DNA from: Corynebacterium sp. Marseille-P3884 | GTDB lineage: Bacteria; Actinomycetota; Actinomycetes; Mycobacteriales; Mycobacteriaceae | NCBI RefSeq assembly: GCF_017942225.1 | Contig: NZ_JAGKSD010000007.1 | Location: 1 to 64,000 of the forward strand | Direction: 5' to 3' | DNA: 64,000 nt | In this document: positions 9,534 through 18,376 of the stretch, in pieces | Position numbering within the stretch: the first letter of the stretch is position 1 | How the letters are laid out: each line of letters begins with the position of its first letter | Notes under the pieces: generated by a model | What the model was told of the DNA's origin: nothing | Seen by the model: only the letters and a program-made list of their open reading frames with translations | Database searches by the model: none | Translations under genes and position numbers: made by a program

Positions 9534-10502
9534 CTAAATGTCGAGGGCATCCAAAATCGCGTCGAGGGCGTCGCCCAGGTCGGTGCGCCACACGGCATCG
9601 GCTTTCGTGTCGGCGCGTCCGGGCCCGCCGTTGATGACGGCGACGGGTTTGCCGGCGGCGCGCGCGTCGAGCACGAGCCGGTACCCGCTCATCACAGCAA
9701 GGGAGGTGCCCACTGCGATCAGCGATGTCGACGCATCCAGCCACTCGCCGACCGCTTGACGACGCCCCCTCGGCACGTTCTCCCCGAAATACACCACGTC
9801 CGGTTTCATGCGCCACCCCCCGCACTGCGAGCACTCCACCATGGTGAAGGCGCGGACTGCTTCCTCGGGCAGCTCGACGTCGCCGTCGGGGTTGATCATG
9901 GTGTCATCGACCAGGACTGTTTGCAGGTAGCCGGGGTTGGCGCGGCCAAGGCGGGCGTCGAAAAGCGTGCGTGTTTCTTTGAAACCGCAATCGAGGCACA
10001 CGACATGCTCCATGTCCCCGTGGAGGGCGATGACGTTGCGCGAGCCGGCTTGGGTGTGGAGTCCGTCAACGTTCTGCGTGATGATTCCGCTGATCAGCCC
10101 GGCTCGCTCCAGCTCCACGAGCGCGAAATGCGCGCGGTTCGGCGAGGTCGCGCGCATCTGGCGGATGCCGACGAACGCGCGCGCCCAATAGCGGCGCACC
10201 GACGCCCGCGAATGCGCGAACTCCTGGTACGTCATTGGGCGGCCCTTCGATAGGCGCCCGCCCGGGGAGCGATAGTCCGGGATGCCCGACGCCGTGGACA
10301 CCCCTGCACCCGTGACGACCAGCGCCGGACCGTTCCGCAACAGGTCCGCGACAAAGTCGAGCGCCTGCTGCGGCGGCGTCGGTGTGGCGGTCTCGTGCAC
10401 GACGCGTTCGATGGAGCGAATCGCGCTGCGGTGCGCGAGCTCGACCGCGGGGTCCGTGAATTCGGGCTCGGGGAACGAGGCGTCCTCCTTGCGGGGCGTC
10501 AA
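9534..10502 (-). CDS. SIR2-family NAD-dependent protein deacylase
   Basis: The protein is about 322 residues. It shows the NAD-binding GAGVSTASGIPDYRSPGG signature, the TQNVDGLH segment, a catalytic His in ALHGDM, and two Cys-x2-Cys pairs (CLDC, CSQC) that bind structural zinc. It removes acyl groups from lysines using NAD. The likely start is a TTG at 10502 whose last two bases begin the TGA stop of amn, giving stop-start coupling; the frame extends further upstream only as a shadow of amn. Pairing with AMP nucleosidase suggests a link to nucleotide/NAD status, but that is inference. Confidence 0.88.
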   Translation of the reverse strand: MTPRKEDASFPEPEFTDPAVELAHRSAIRSIERVVHETATPTPPQQALDFVADLLRNGPALVVTGAGVSTASGIPDYRSPGGRLSKGRPMTYQEFAHSRASVRRYWARAFVGIRQMRATSPNRAHFALVELERAGLISGIITQNVDGLHTQAGSRNVIALHGDMEHVVCLDCGFKETRTLFDARLGRANPGYLQTVLVDDTMINPDGDVELPEEAVRAFTMVECSQCGGWRMKPDVVYFGENVPRGRRQAVGEWLDASTSLIAVGTSLAVMSGYRLVLDARAAGKPVAVINGGPGRADTKADAVWRTDLGDALDAILDALDI

Positions 10503-11881
10503 CGGAACGGGACCTCGCCCTGGGCGCGGCGCAGTTTGCGTGTGCGCAGGCGCTCCGGGTGCTTGGCCAACCGCTCCACGGCGCGCACCGCGCACATGAC
10601 GTGCGCTTCCTTCGAGTTGGAGTAAAAGGCCTGGGCGGCTGCCGGCAGTTTCGGCACGGCGTGCAGCGGCAGGTCCGACACGGCGAGCAGTGTTCCGTAC
10701 GGGACGCGGTAGCGGTACCCGTTCGCGGCGATGGTGGAGGATTCCATGTCCACGGCCGCCGCCGTCGAATTGCGCAGCCACTCCCACAGGTCGCGCGGGG
10801 CTTGCCATTCCCAGTTGCGGTCGTCGGTGGACAGCACCGTGCCGGTGCGCATGAGCGACTGCTCTTCTTCGCCGTAGATCCTCTTCACGGATTTCTCCAG
10901 GGTGCGCTGGATTTCCGGCACGGCGGGAATGGGCGTTTCGGGGTCGATGTGGCTGTGCAGCACGTGGTCGCGACGCTCGTAGGCGTTGCCCAGGATGAGG
11001 TCACCGATGCGCATGCGGGCGTCCAGGCCTGCGCAGTGGCCGATCATGATCCAGCATTCGGGGCGCAGAACAGCCAGGCAGTCGGTAATCGTCTTGGCAT
11101 TCGACGGGCCGACACCGATATTGATCATGGTCACGCCGCTATTGCCGTCGGCCACGAGATCGAAACGCGGCATCTGGTACTTCGAGGCGAGGTTCATGGC
11201 CAAAGCGTCGATGCCGTCGACGTCGCCACGCTCGATGCGCGTGCCGTTGGGGAGGATGAGGGCGTTGTAGCGCGTTGCGTCGTCGGCAAGCTGGCTCAAC
11301 CCGAATTTCACGAACTCGCGCGTGTGCATCTCGTAGTTGGTGAAAAGGATGAATTTCTGCACCGAATCGACCTCGATGCCGGTGTAATGCTCAATGCGCG
11401 CGCAGGCGATGTCGAAACGTTGCGGCCCGAAGTGGAACAGTGGCTTCTCGGGGCCGTGGAAGGCATCCCAGTCGCCGTCGATAATTGCGTCGTGGACATC
11501 GTCGAGCGTGGGGCGCGGAATTGTCGCGTCGGTCCCGCGCTTCGCGCCGCGGATGTACTCGGGCGCGATCCCGATGTCGGAGTAACCGACCGAGATCTCC
11601 GCGTCGTAATTATCTGTCAGGCACCGCAGTTGATGGCGGAGGTAGCTCGACATGAGGTCGGGCCGCGACAACGCCGCCGAATACACGCCCGCTTCGTCGA
11701 CATAACCGAACGGTTCGGAGCGGTCGATCGGCTTCCATTCTTTGATCTCGACCGCGATCTTGGGATACAGCACCTGCGCGTAATCCCCGCCGCCACGCGC
11801 GCGTTCGCAGGCAGCGGCATACAGCTCGATCAGCTTATCGACGGCCCCGTCAACGCTTCCCACAACCTCTAACGCTCCCAT
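10499..11881 (-). CDS. amn: AMP nucleosidase
   Basis: The 460-residue protein matches AMP nucleosidase over its full length. An N-terminal AMP nucleosidase domain (about 1-180) is followed by a purine-phosphorylase-like catalytic domain. The glycine-rich NIGVGPSNAKT and the IGHCAGL stretches belong to the catalytic domain. The enzyme hydrolyses AMP to adenine and ribose 5-phosphate, regulating the adenylate pool. The ATG at 11881 is followed by a normal N-terminus. It overlaps the sirtuin start by four bases. The 11-mer copy at 11833 lies in its 5' end in reverse orientation relative to the gene. Confidence 0.92.
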   Translation of the reverse strand: MGALEVVGSVDGAVDKLIELYAAACERARGGGDYAQVLYPKIAVEIKEWKPIDRSEPFGYVDEAGVYSAALSRPDLMSSYLRHQLRCLTDNYDAEISVGYSDIGIAPEYIRGAKRGTDATIPRPTLDDVHDAIIDGDWDAFHGPEKPLFHFGPQRFDIACARIEHYTGIEVDSVQKFILFTNYEMHTREFVKFGLSQLADDATRYNALILPNGTRIERGDVDGIDALAMNLASKYQMPRFDLVADGNSGVTMINIGVGPSNAKTITDCLAVLRPECWIMIGHCAGLDARMRIGDLILGNAYERRDHVLHSHIDPETPIPAVPEIQRTLEKSVKRIYGEEEQSLMRTGTVLSTDDRNWEWQAPRDLWEWLRNSTAAAVDMESSTIAANGYRYRVPYGTLLAVSDLPLHAVPKLPAAAQAFYSNSKEAHVMCAVRAVERLAKHPERLRTRKLRRAQGEVPFR

Positions 11882-11931
11882 GCGCCCAACCCTACTGAAA
11901 CACAGAAATTGACGGGCTAAAGTTCTTTGCT

Positions 11932-12852
11932 GTGATCAACACCGCATCTAGGAAACCCCGCTTGGCATCTCTGCTCGCCCTGTTTCCACTGGTTCTCGCC
12001 TCGTGCTCTGGGCCGTCAGAACCCGCTGCGCCCGCTCCGCCGTCCGCCCCCGCCGAGGCACCCGCGCCCGAGGATGCGAGGCCGAACCTCGACGGCATCG
12101 ACGAAAAGGTCGCCGAGATCGAGGCCGCCACCAACACGCAAACAACCTTTTCGCTTTTCGACGGCTCCTCCTCCACCAATTCCGGCTCCGGCGGCGCCCT
12201 TCCCGCCTGGTCCACCATCAAGGTCCCTATCGCCCTGACCGCCTTAGAGCACTGCCCCGACAGGGACTTCGTCCTCGAGCAGACCACCGCCGCCATCGAG
12301 TGGTCGGATAATGACGCCGCTTACTACCTCTGGCGCTGCCTCGGCACCGACGCGGAGGCGAGCCAGCTCGTCGGCGAGGAGATCGCCAAGGCTGGTGTGT
12401 CTGTCCACGTCGAACCTGCTTTCGGCGTGACCACGTGGCCCGTCCCAGCTCAGGCCCGCTACGCCCAATACTTGGCGTCTGTGCCCGACGACAACCCCGT
12501 CATCCAAGAGATGCATAAGATCAACCCCGAGCACAGCTACGGGCTGGGCACCATCGCCGACATTCCGTTCAAGGGCGGCTGGTCTGATGCCGACGACGCT
12601 TCTTTCCACGTCCGCCAGCTCGGCTTCTTCACCATCGACGGCACCGATTACGGCATCGCCATCGCCGCCCGCTCCGTCCTCGGTTCCGAGCAGGATTGCC
12701 AGGAGGCCTTGAACCAGCTGGCTGCGTTGCTCGCCGAGTCGACAGACCAGCTTCATCTGAAAAAGGGCGCCGAAGGCGAGCAGGGCGACCAGGCCCAACT
12801 CGGTGAAGGAATGAAAGAAATGCCGATGATTCAGAACGAGGAGAACGAGTGA
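11932..12852 (+). CDS. Beta-lactamase-fold serine hydrolase lipoprotein
   Basis: The 306-residue GTG-started protein has an N-terminal signal with lipobox LASC (Cys25) and a Pro/Ala-rich linker. The class A beta-lactamase/DD-peptidase triad is visible: STIK (Ser94, Lys97), SDN (125-127) and KGG (214-216) in place of KTG. It is therefore expected to be membrane-anchored outside the cytoplasm. It may act on peptidoglycan peptides or beta-lactams, or be a non-enzymatic penicillin-binding relative; the lack of an obvious class A Glu166 region argues against an efficient beta-lactamase. Its stop overlaps the GTG start of the M20 peptidase gene, so the two are translationally coupled. Confidence 0.7.
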   Translation: MINTASRKPRLASLLALFPLVLASCSGPSEPAAPAPPSAPAEAPAPEDARPNLDGIDEKVAEIEAATNTQTTFSLFDGSSSTNSGSGGALPAWSTIKVPIALTALEHCPDRDFVLEQTTAAIEWSDNDAAYYLWRCLGTDAEASQLVGEEIAKAGVSVHVEPAFGVTTWPVPAQARYAQYLASVPDDNPVIQEMHKINPEHSYGLGTIADIPFKGGWSDADDASFHVRQLGFFTIDGTDYGIAIAARSVLGSEQDCQEALNQLAALLAESTDQLHLKKGAEGEQGDQAQLGEGMKEMPMIQNEENE

Positions 12853-14207
12853 CACCAGGATTAGAGCACACGACGATCGAGCTGCTGAAACAGCTCATCC
12901 GCAACGCTTGCGTCAACGATCTCACCGCGGATTCGGGCAATGAGGTGCGTAATGCGCAGACCCTCGAGGATTTCTTCGCGGACGCCGGCGATAGTGTTGA
13001 GGTGCGCCGCTTCGAGCCGCACCCCGGCCGCGTCTCCGTCGCTTTCACCGTTCCCGGCAGTGACCCGGATGCCGAACCGTTGACGCTGCTCGGCCACACC
13101 GATGTCGTTCCCGTCGACGAGGAAAAGTGGACTCAAGATCCCTTCGGTGCCGAGGTCGTCGAGGCGGAAGACGGCTCACGGATCTACGGGCGCGGCGCCA
13201 CCGACATGCTCTTCATCACCGCGTCGATGGCCGCTGTGACCAGGGAAGTCGCACTTGAGGCACAGGCTGGAAATCCGCCGCGCGGCACGCTTACCTTCGT
13301 TGCTTGCGCCGACGAGGAGGCGCGCGGAGGTCTCGGCGCGGGCTGGATCGCGAAGAATGAGCCCGAGGCCTTCAGCTGGCGCAACTGCCTCTCGGAAACG
13401 GGAGGATCGCATATCCCGGTGCAGGATTCGGACGGCGGCGACGCGATTGTGGTCGTTGTAGGTGAGAAAGGCGCAGCTCAGAGGCGCATCACCATTCACG
13501 GGGACGCGGGACACGGCTCGGCGCCGTACGGCCGGGAGATCACGGTGGGGTTGATCGGTGAGGTGGCGCGTCGATTAGCGGCGATCGAACCTGATGTCGT
13601 GTCCGACGACCTCTGGCAAGGCTACGTCCGCTCCTTCCGCTTCGACCCCGCCACCGAGGCGGCACTCATCGCGGGCGAGAACTACGAGGCATTCGGCCCG
13701 CTGGCGCGGTACTCGCACGCCATGAGCCACCTCACCGTCTCCCCCACCGTGCTGCGTGCCGGCGGCGCGATCAACGTGCTCCCATCTGCCGCATATGTGG
13801 AGCTGGATATCAGGCCGTTGCCGGGGCAGGGGCAGGGGGACGTCGATAAGCTGCTGCGTGAAGCTCTGGGCGACCTGGCCGAACGCGCCCACATCGAGCA
13901 TTTGATCACCGAAGAAGCGACCGTCTCGCCCGCATCGGGCCCGCTTTACGACGCCATCGTGGACACCTACCGCGAATTCTTCCCCACCGCCGACATCGTG
14001 CCCACCATTGCCGCCGGCGGCTCCGACCTGCGCTTCGGTCGACGACTCGGCGGTGTCGGCTACGGCTTCGCCCTCCACGCCGCCGGACGCGGATTCGGTG
14101 AAGTGCTCGACCAGCTCCACTCCCACGACGAATTTGTCCACGTCGAGGACGTCGAACTGACCGCACGCGCATACCGCAGCCTTGTGCGGCGCTTCCTGGG
14201 CGTTTAA
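12849..14207 (+). CDS. M20-family metallopeptidase
   Basis: The 452-residue protein has the M20 zinc residues in order: GHTDVVP (His, Asp), GRGATDM (metal-bridging Asp) and ADEEARGG (catalytic Glu followed by a metal Glu). A dimerisation domain is inserted in the middle (about residues 215-330). Members are dipeptidases, deacylases or amidohydrolases such as succinyl-diaminopimelate desuccinylase; the substrate here is not clear. It starts with GTG overlapping the preceding stop, forming an operon with the lipoprotein, which could suggest processing of wall-derived peptides. The 11-mer copy at 13841 encodes Val-Asp-Lys. Confidence 0.85.
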   Translation: MTPGLEHTTIELLKQLIRNACVNDLTADSGNEVRNAQTLEDFFADAGDSVEVRRFEPHPGRVSVAFTVPGSDPDAEPLTLLGHTDVVPVDEEKWTQDPFGAEVVEAEDGSRIYGRGATDMLFITASMAAVTREVALEAQAGNPPRGTLTFVACADEEARGGLGAGWIAKNEPEAFSWRNCLSETGGSHIPVQDSDGGDAIVVVVGEKGAAQRRITIHGDAGHGSAPYGREITVGLIGEVARRLAAIEPDVVSDDLWQGYVRSFRFDPATEAALIAGENYEAFGPLARYSHAMSHLTVSPTVLRAGGAINVLPSAAYVELDIRPLPGQGQGDVDKLLREALGDLAERAHIEHLITEEATVSPASGPLYDAIVDTYREFFPTADIVPTIAAGGSDLRFGRRLGGVGYGFALHAAGRGFGEVLDQLHSHDEFVHVEDVELTARAYRSLVRRFLGV

Positions 14208-14263
14208 TTTTTCTCACCAAAGGACCTGTGCGGGGTGGTGCCCGTGCATTATCTTTGGGGACT

Positions 14264-15766
14264 ATGACGACGCTGCTTAACCAGGACAATTCGACCAAAA
14301 CCATCAAAAACCCTGCTGACGGCACCATCGTCGGCACGACGAACTACCACTGTGCGGAGACCGCCCGCGAGTACATCGAGCGCGCCCGCGCCAAACAGCC
14401 CGAATGGGCCGCCACCCCGGTCAAAGAGCGCAAAAAGATCATGCTGCGCTACCACGACCTCGTGCTGAAGCACCAGAAGGAACTGCTCGACCTCATCCAG
14501 GACGAGAACGGCAAGAACCGCCGCTCCGCTTTCGAGGAAGTTCTCGACAGCGCGCTGACCGCCCGGCACTACGCATACCGCGCAGGCAAGCTGCTCAAGA
14601 GCGAGGGCGCGAAAGTCGCCCTGCCGATCGCGACGAAGACCCGCGTCGAGCATGCGCCCGTCGGCGTTGTCGGCATCATCGCACCATGGAACTACCCGCT
14701 CGTGCTCAGCCTTTCCGACGCCATCCCCGCGATCCTCGCCGGCAACACCGTCGTGCTCAAACCCGACTCCTCTACCCCGCTGACCGCGCTGCGCGCCGCT
14801 GAACTGTTCGCCGAGGCTGGCCTGCCGAAGGACGTTCTCAACGTCGTGCCCGGCTCCGGCCGCGAAGTCGGGCAGCTGCTCGTGCAAGAAACCGACTACC
14901 TGATGTTCACCGGTTCCTCTGCCACCGGCGCGAAACTGGCTGCGCAGGCCGGTGAACGTCTCATCGGATTCTCCGGCGAGCTCGGCGGCAAGAACCCGCT
15001 GATCCTCACGGCCGACGCCGATGTGGACAAGGTCGTCAGCGGTGTCCGCCACGCCTGCTTCTCCAACACCGGTCAGCTGTGCATCTCTATTGAGCGCATG
15101 TACGTTCATCGCGCCGTGGCTGACAAGTTCATTCCGGCGTTCGTGCGCTGCGTCGAAAAGATGCGTATCGGCGGCGGCCACGACTGGGACATCGACATGG
15201 GCTCCCTCATCAACGAAGACCAGGCTGACACCGTCGCTGAATTCGTCGACGACGCCGTGAGCAAGGGTGCGACCGTCGCCACCGGAGGCAAGCGCCTCAC
15301 CGACCTCGGGCCCGCGTTCTACGCCCCGACCGTTCTCCTCAACGTGCCCGAAGATGCGCGCCTGTACCGCGAAGAAGTCTTCGGTCCAGTCGTCTACATC
15401 GAGGTCGTCGACTCCCACGAAGAAGCCATCGCCAAGGCGAACGACACCGAGTACGGATTGAACGCCTCCGTCTTCGGTAAGCCGTCCACCGCCCACGAGA
15501 TCGCGTCCCAGCTCCAGGCGGGCACCGTGAACATCAATGAAGGCTACGGTGCCGGCTGGTCCTCCATCGGCGCGCCGATGGGCGGCTGGAAGCGTTCCGG
15601 TGTCGGGCGCCGCCACGGCGACGGCGGCCTGCTCAAGTACACCGAGTCCCGCACGGTTTCCGAGCAGCGCATCGTTCCCATTGCCGGCCCCGACGGCATC
15701 GCCCCCGAGCGGTGGGCACAGGCCCTGACCTTCGCGCTCAAATACGGACGCGACCTCATGCGCTAG
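14264..15766 (+). CDS. gabD2: Succinate-semialdehyde dehydrogenase, GabD2 type
   Basis: The protein is about 500 residues of the NAD(P)-dependent aldehyde dehydrogenase superfamily. The ELGGKNP segment carries the general-base Glu, and SNTGQLCISIER carries the catalytic Cys. The sequence resembles the GabD2 branch in mycobacteria and corynebacteria, which oxidises succinate semialdehyde to succinate; glutarate semialdehyde is also possible. The ATG at 14264, preceded by a purine-rich site, is preferred over an upstream in-frame GTG at 14228. It is a single-gene unit. It may serve the same route as the broken gabT-like gene at 37.2 kb, but that is inference. Confidence 0.85.
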   Translation: MTTLLNQDNSTKTIKNPADGTIVGTTNYHCAETAREYIERARAKQPEWAATPVKERKKIMLRYHDLVLKHQKELLDLIQDENGKNRRSAFEEVLDSALTARHYAYRAGKLLKSEGAKVALPIATKTRVEHAPVGVVGIIAPWNYPLVLSLSDAIPAILAGNTVVLKPDSSTPLTALRAAELFAEAGLPKDVLNVVPGSGREVGQLLVQETDYLMFTGSSATGAKLAAQAGERLIGFSGELGGKNPLILTADADVDKVVSGVRHACFSNTGQLCISIERMYVHRAVADKFIPAFVRCVEKMRIGGGHDWDIDMGSLINEDQADTVAEFVDDAVSKGATVATGGKRLTDLGPAFYAPTVLLNVPEDARLYREEVFGPVVYIEVVDSHEEAIAKANDTEYGLNASVFGKPSTAHEIASQLQAGTVNINEGYGAGWSSIGAPMGGWKRSGVGRRHGDGGLLKYTESRTVSEQRIVPIAGPDGIAPERWAQALTFALKYGRDLMR

Positions 15767-15800
15767 TTTTTCAGGCGCGCCGAACTGGCCGTGGACATGC

Positions 15801-15826
15801 CTGACTCACGCGATGAGCGTGGTCAG
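15801..15826. terminator. Hairpin between convergent gabD2 and the HNH gene
   Basis: CTGAC-T-CACGC pairs with GCGTG-GTCAG around a five-base loop, with one bulged T. It lies midway between two convergent stop codons. There is no clear T-run, so this is a weak or bidirectional terminator candidate. Confidence 0.4.
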
Positions 15827-15847
15827 ACTGTGTCTGCGGCCTTTTCG

Positions 15848-16918
15848 CTATTTCCCGAACAGTAGGTGCATGGCACCGTATTGGTGTGTCCTGTTCGGTA
15901 CTGGTGTTCCGCGCGGTGAAACCCATGTCGGTGTCCCATCGCGCACCTGTATTCGACCCCTGCTGTGTCTGTCGGGGTCATCATCGTTGGTGCGGTTGTG
16001 ATACCTGCACAACACCGACAAGTTGTTCATATTCGTCTGTCCACCGCGGGCCCAGGGTTCGATGTGGTGGACCTCGCAGTTATCAGCAGCATGCCGACAA
16101 TCCGGCACCGGACACGTCGTCAGTGTTGCTCGGGCGAGGTCGCGTTGTTTCTTATTGGCGAACCGTTTCGTGTTGTACAGGTTCACCGGACCTGCCTGCG
16201 GGTGGAACAGTGCCACCTCAAGGTCCTTGGAGTGATGGTGCATCAGGTACTCCGCACCAGTCATCGTCGTGCCATCAGATAGCCCCAGGATGGTGTCATC
16301 GCCTTGGCCGCCGAGGATCGAGATGTAATCCGCCAGCGGGATTTGCACCAGCGGGCGTGGGACAGCATCAGCAACAGCACCATCCTTGTGCAGCAGGTCG
16401 TGGAATGCCTCGTACATCTGCGGACCCTCAGGACGGTTAGCGTCGAGTTTTTGACGCAGGGCGTACTCAAGGGCGGCGATATCACTCGCATCACCAGTAG
16501 CACTAAAAGTGCGTTTGCCTTTCCGCTCCTTGCCGAACCGCACCGCCGACTCAGGGGCAGGCGTGTCTGGTTCGGGGACGATGTCTTTGGCGCGGCGTTT
16601 CAACGTCTCGTAGTTCCCACGCACCGACAACAACGCCAGGCGGATCTTCCACTTCTCCTTCTCCGTACCCAACGAACGCACTTGCTGTTCGATGAACAGG
16701 ATCTGGTCCAACGACTTCCCGGTTTCGCGAGCGATGCGTACCGCGTGGGCTTGCTTGCGGGTGGAGCGGGTGGTGCCGAAGTACACCTCGTGGGCTTTCT
16801 CCCACTCGATGTAGGTGGTGGGTTTGACGCCGGCAGCCTGAGCAGCCTGGCGGTCGAAACCGGCCAGGATGTCCATGGGACTGCCGAGTGTTGTTAGAAA
16901 CGCGTCAAAATCGTTCAC
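15848..16918 (-). CDS. HNH endonuclease-domain protein (DUF222/13E12-like)
   Basis: The 356-residue protein has a largely helical N-terminal part and a C-terminal HNH nuclease motif with CPVPDC, CEVHHIEPWARGG and LCRYHN. This gives the paired cysteines and the His-His-Asn metal centre. Such proteins are multicopy in corynebacteria and mycobacteria, where they are related to the 13E12 repeat family; their role is unresolved. It stands alone and contains no copy of the 11-mer. A perfect 22-base palindrome lies 43 bases upstream of its start. Confidence 0.8.
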   Translation of the reverse strand: MNDFDAFLTTLGSPMDILAGFDRQAAQAAGVKPTTYIEWEKAHEVYFGTTRSTRKQAHAVRIARETGKSLDQILFIEQQVRSLGTEKEKWKIRLALLSVRGNYETLKRRAKDIVPEPDTPAPESAVRFGKERKGKRTFSATGDASDIAALEYALRQKLDANRPEGPQMYEAFHDLLHKDGAVADAVPRPLVQIPLADYISILGGQGDDTILGLSDGTTMTGAEYLMHHHSKDLEVALFHPQAGPVNLYNTKRFANKKQRDLARATLTTCPVPDCRHAADNCEVHHIEPWARGGQTNMNNLSVLCRYHNRTNDDDPDRHSRGRIQVRDGTPTWVSPRGTPVPNRTHQYGAMHLLFGK

Positions 16919-16960
16919 AGCACAAACGTTAAACGCCCCGCAACCCGTCGTCTACGAAAC

Positions 16961-16982
16961 GATGTCTACTTCAGTAGACATC
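16961..16982. promoter_or_regulatory. Perfect palindrome upstream of the HNH gene
   Basis: Two 10-base arms, GATGTCTACT and AGTAGACATC, are separated by TC. The element is 43 bases upstream of the HNH start and downstream of the GH13 gene. The tiny loop and the lack of a T-run favour an operator for a dimeric regulator over a terminator. Confidence 0.45.
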
Positions 16983-17075
16983 GCCTAAACAAGCAGGTCA
17001 CAGGGCGTGAAAAACGGGCGAAAACCAGGAGGGCGGGGCAGGCGCGGCCTAGTCGACCGGGTTTGAGCAGCGGGC

Positions 17076-18272
17076 TTAGGGGGTCCACTCGTAGACGGTC
17101 TCGGCGGCGGGATCCGCGGAGCGGATGCGGATGCCGGGGGCGGGGGTGAGCCAGGCGTCGATAAGCAATTGCTCGCTGTCGGCGAAGACGCGGTAGCTGA
17201 TGGTCTCGTTGGTCTTGTCGAGGACCTCGATGTCGGCGCGGGTGAGCCACGGGTTGCGGCGGCGCAGACCGATGAGTGCCTGGTGTTCGCGGAAGATCCA
17301 CGAGCCGAGGTCGGCAAGCTCGGCGGGGGTCGCGGGCAGGGCTGGGCGGACGGCATCGTCGGCGCTGAAGCCGTCGCCGCGCGTGCCTTCGAAGCCTTGC
17401 TCGTCGCCGTAGTAGATGCTGGGCATGCCGGGCAGGGTCATGAGGATCCCTAAGGCGAGGATTTCTTTGTCCTGGCCGACTTTGCTGGCGATGCGGTCGA
17501 CGTCGTGATTGCCGATGAACGTGTTGGTGAGCAGCTGGGCGGACACGTCGCGGTGGCGGGAAAGGGCGTGGTCGAGCTCCCAGAAGTTGGCGTCGTGAAG
17601 CGAACTCCAGATGGCTTTCCACAGTTCGTACTGGGTGACGGCGTCGAGTGTGCCGTCGCCGGCGATCTGGACGTAGTCGCCGTGGATGACTTCGCCGAGG
17701 AAGAGCGCGTCGGGGTAGTCCGCGCGGACGCGGGCGAGCACGTCGGACCAGAATTCGGGCGGAACGGAGTACGCGACGTCGAGGCGCCAGCCGGCGATGC
17801 CGCGCGCGAGCCAGAATTTCATGATGTCGACGACCATGTCGCGCACGCGTTCGTCGTCGTGGTGGAGCGTGGCCAGCTCGTCGTGCCCCTCCCAGTTCGT
17901 GCTTCCAGCAAGGCCCTTATCGACGGCCGCGTGGGTCACCGCCACATGATTGAACACGCCGTCGAGCATCACCTTGATACCGCGCTGCCTGCAGGCGTCC
18001 ATGAGCCAGTCGAAGTCCTCGTTGGAGCCCAGGCGCGCGTCGATGCGGTAGTGGTCAAGCGTGTCGTAGCCGTGCGCGACGGACTCGAAAATGGGGCCGA
18101 GCAGCAGACCGTCGCAGCCGAGTTCGATGAGGTAATCGAGCCAAGGTTCGAGCTGGCGGAGTCGCGGTGCGGCATCTTCGGCGCTGTTGCCGTTGTCGCT
18201 GTCGCGGTCCCGGATCGGGGCACCCGTGGCGCCGAGTGGGTAGATATGCCACCAGATCGTGCTGTCCAGCAT
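17076..18272 (-). CDS. GH13 family alpha-glycosidase/alpha-amylase-like enzyme
   Basis: The protein is 398 residues from the ATG at 18272, which has a strong AGGAGG site; a longer open frame upstream is not needed. The four GH13 regions are present: DGVFNH, the GWRLDVAY region with the nucleophile Asp, LGEVI with the acid/base Glu, and IGNHDVDRI with the third acid. It lacks a signal peptide, so it is probably an intracellular enzyme acting on maltodextrins, trehalose or glycogen-derived sugars. It is shorter than trehalose synthase. Copies of the 11-mer lie near its 3' end (17156, exact) and in the middle (17915, one mismatch). Confidence 0.85.
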   Translation of the reverse strand: MLDSTIWWHIYPLGATGAPIRDRDSDNGNSAEDAAPRLRQLEPWLDYLIELGCDGLLLGPIFESVAHGYDTLDHYRIDARLGSNEDFDWLMDACRQRGIKVMLDGVFNHVAVTHAAVDKGLAGSTNWEGHDELATLHHDDERVRDMVVDIMKFWLARGIAGWRLDVAYSVPPEFWSDVLARVRADYPDALFLGEVIHGDYVQIAGDGTLDAVTQYELWKAIWSSLHDANFWELDHALSRHRDVSAQLLTNTFIGNHDVDRIASKVGQDKEILALGILMTLPGMPSIYYGDEQGFEGTRGDGFSADDAVRPALPATPAELADLGSWIFREHQALIGLRRRNPWLTRADIEVLDKTNETISYRVFADSEQLLIDAWLTPAPGIRIRSADPAAETVYEWTP

Positions 18273-18376
18273 GATTCCTCCTGCCTGTAGCGGCGTCGAC
18301 GTGTTCCAACCCGATGTTAGTGTTCTCGCCAAGGTTGAACAGGGGGCACGGCGGCGGCTGCCGGTCGCGCCTACAG

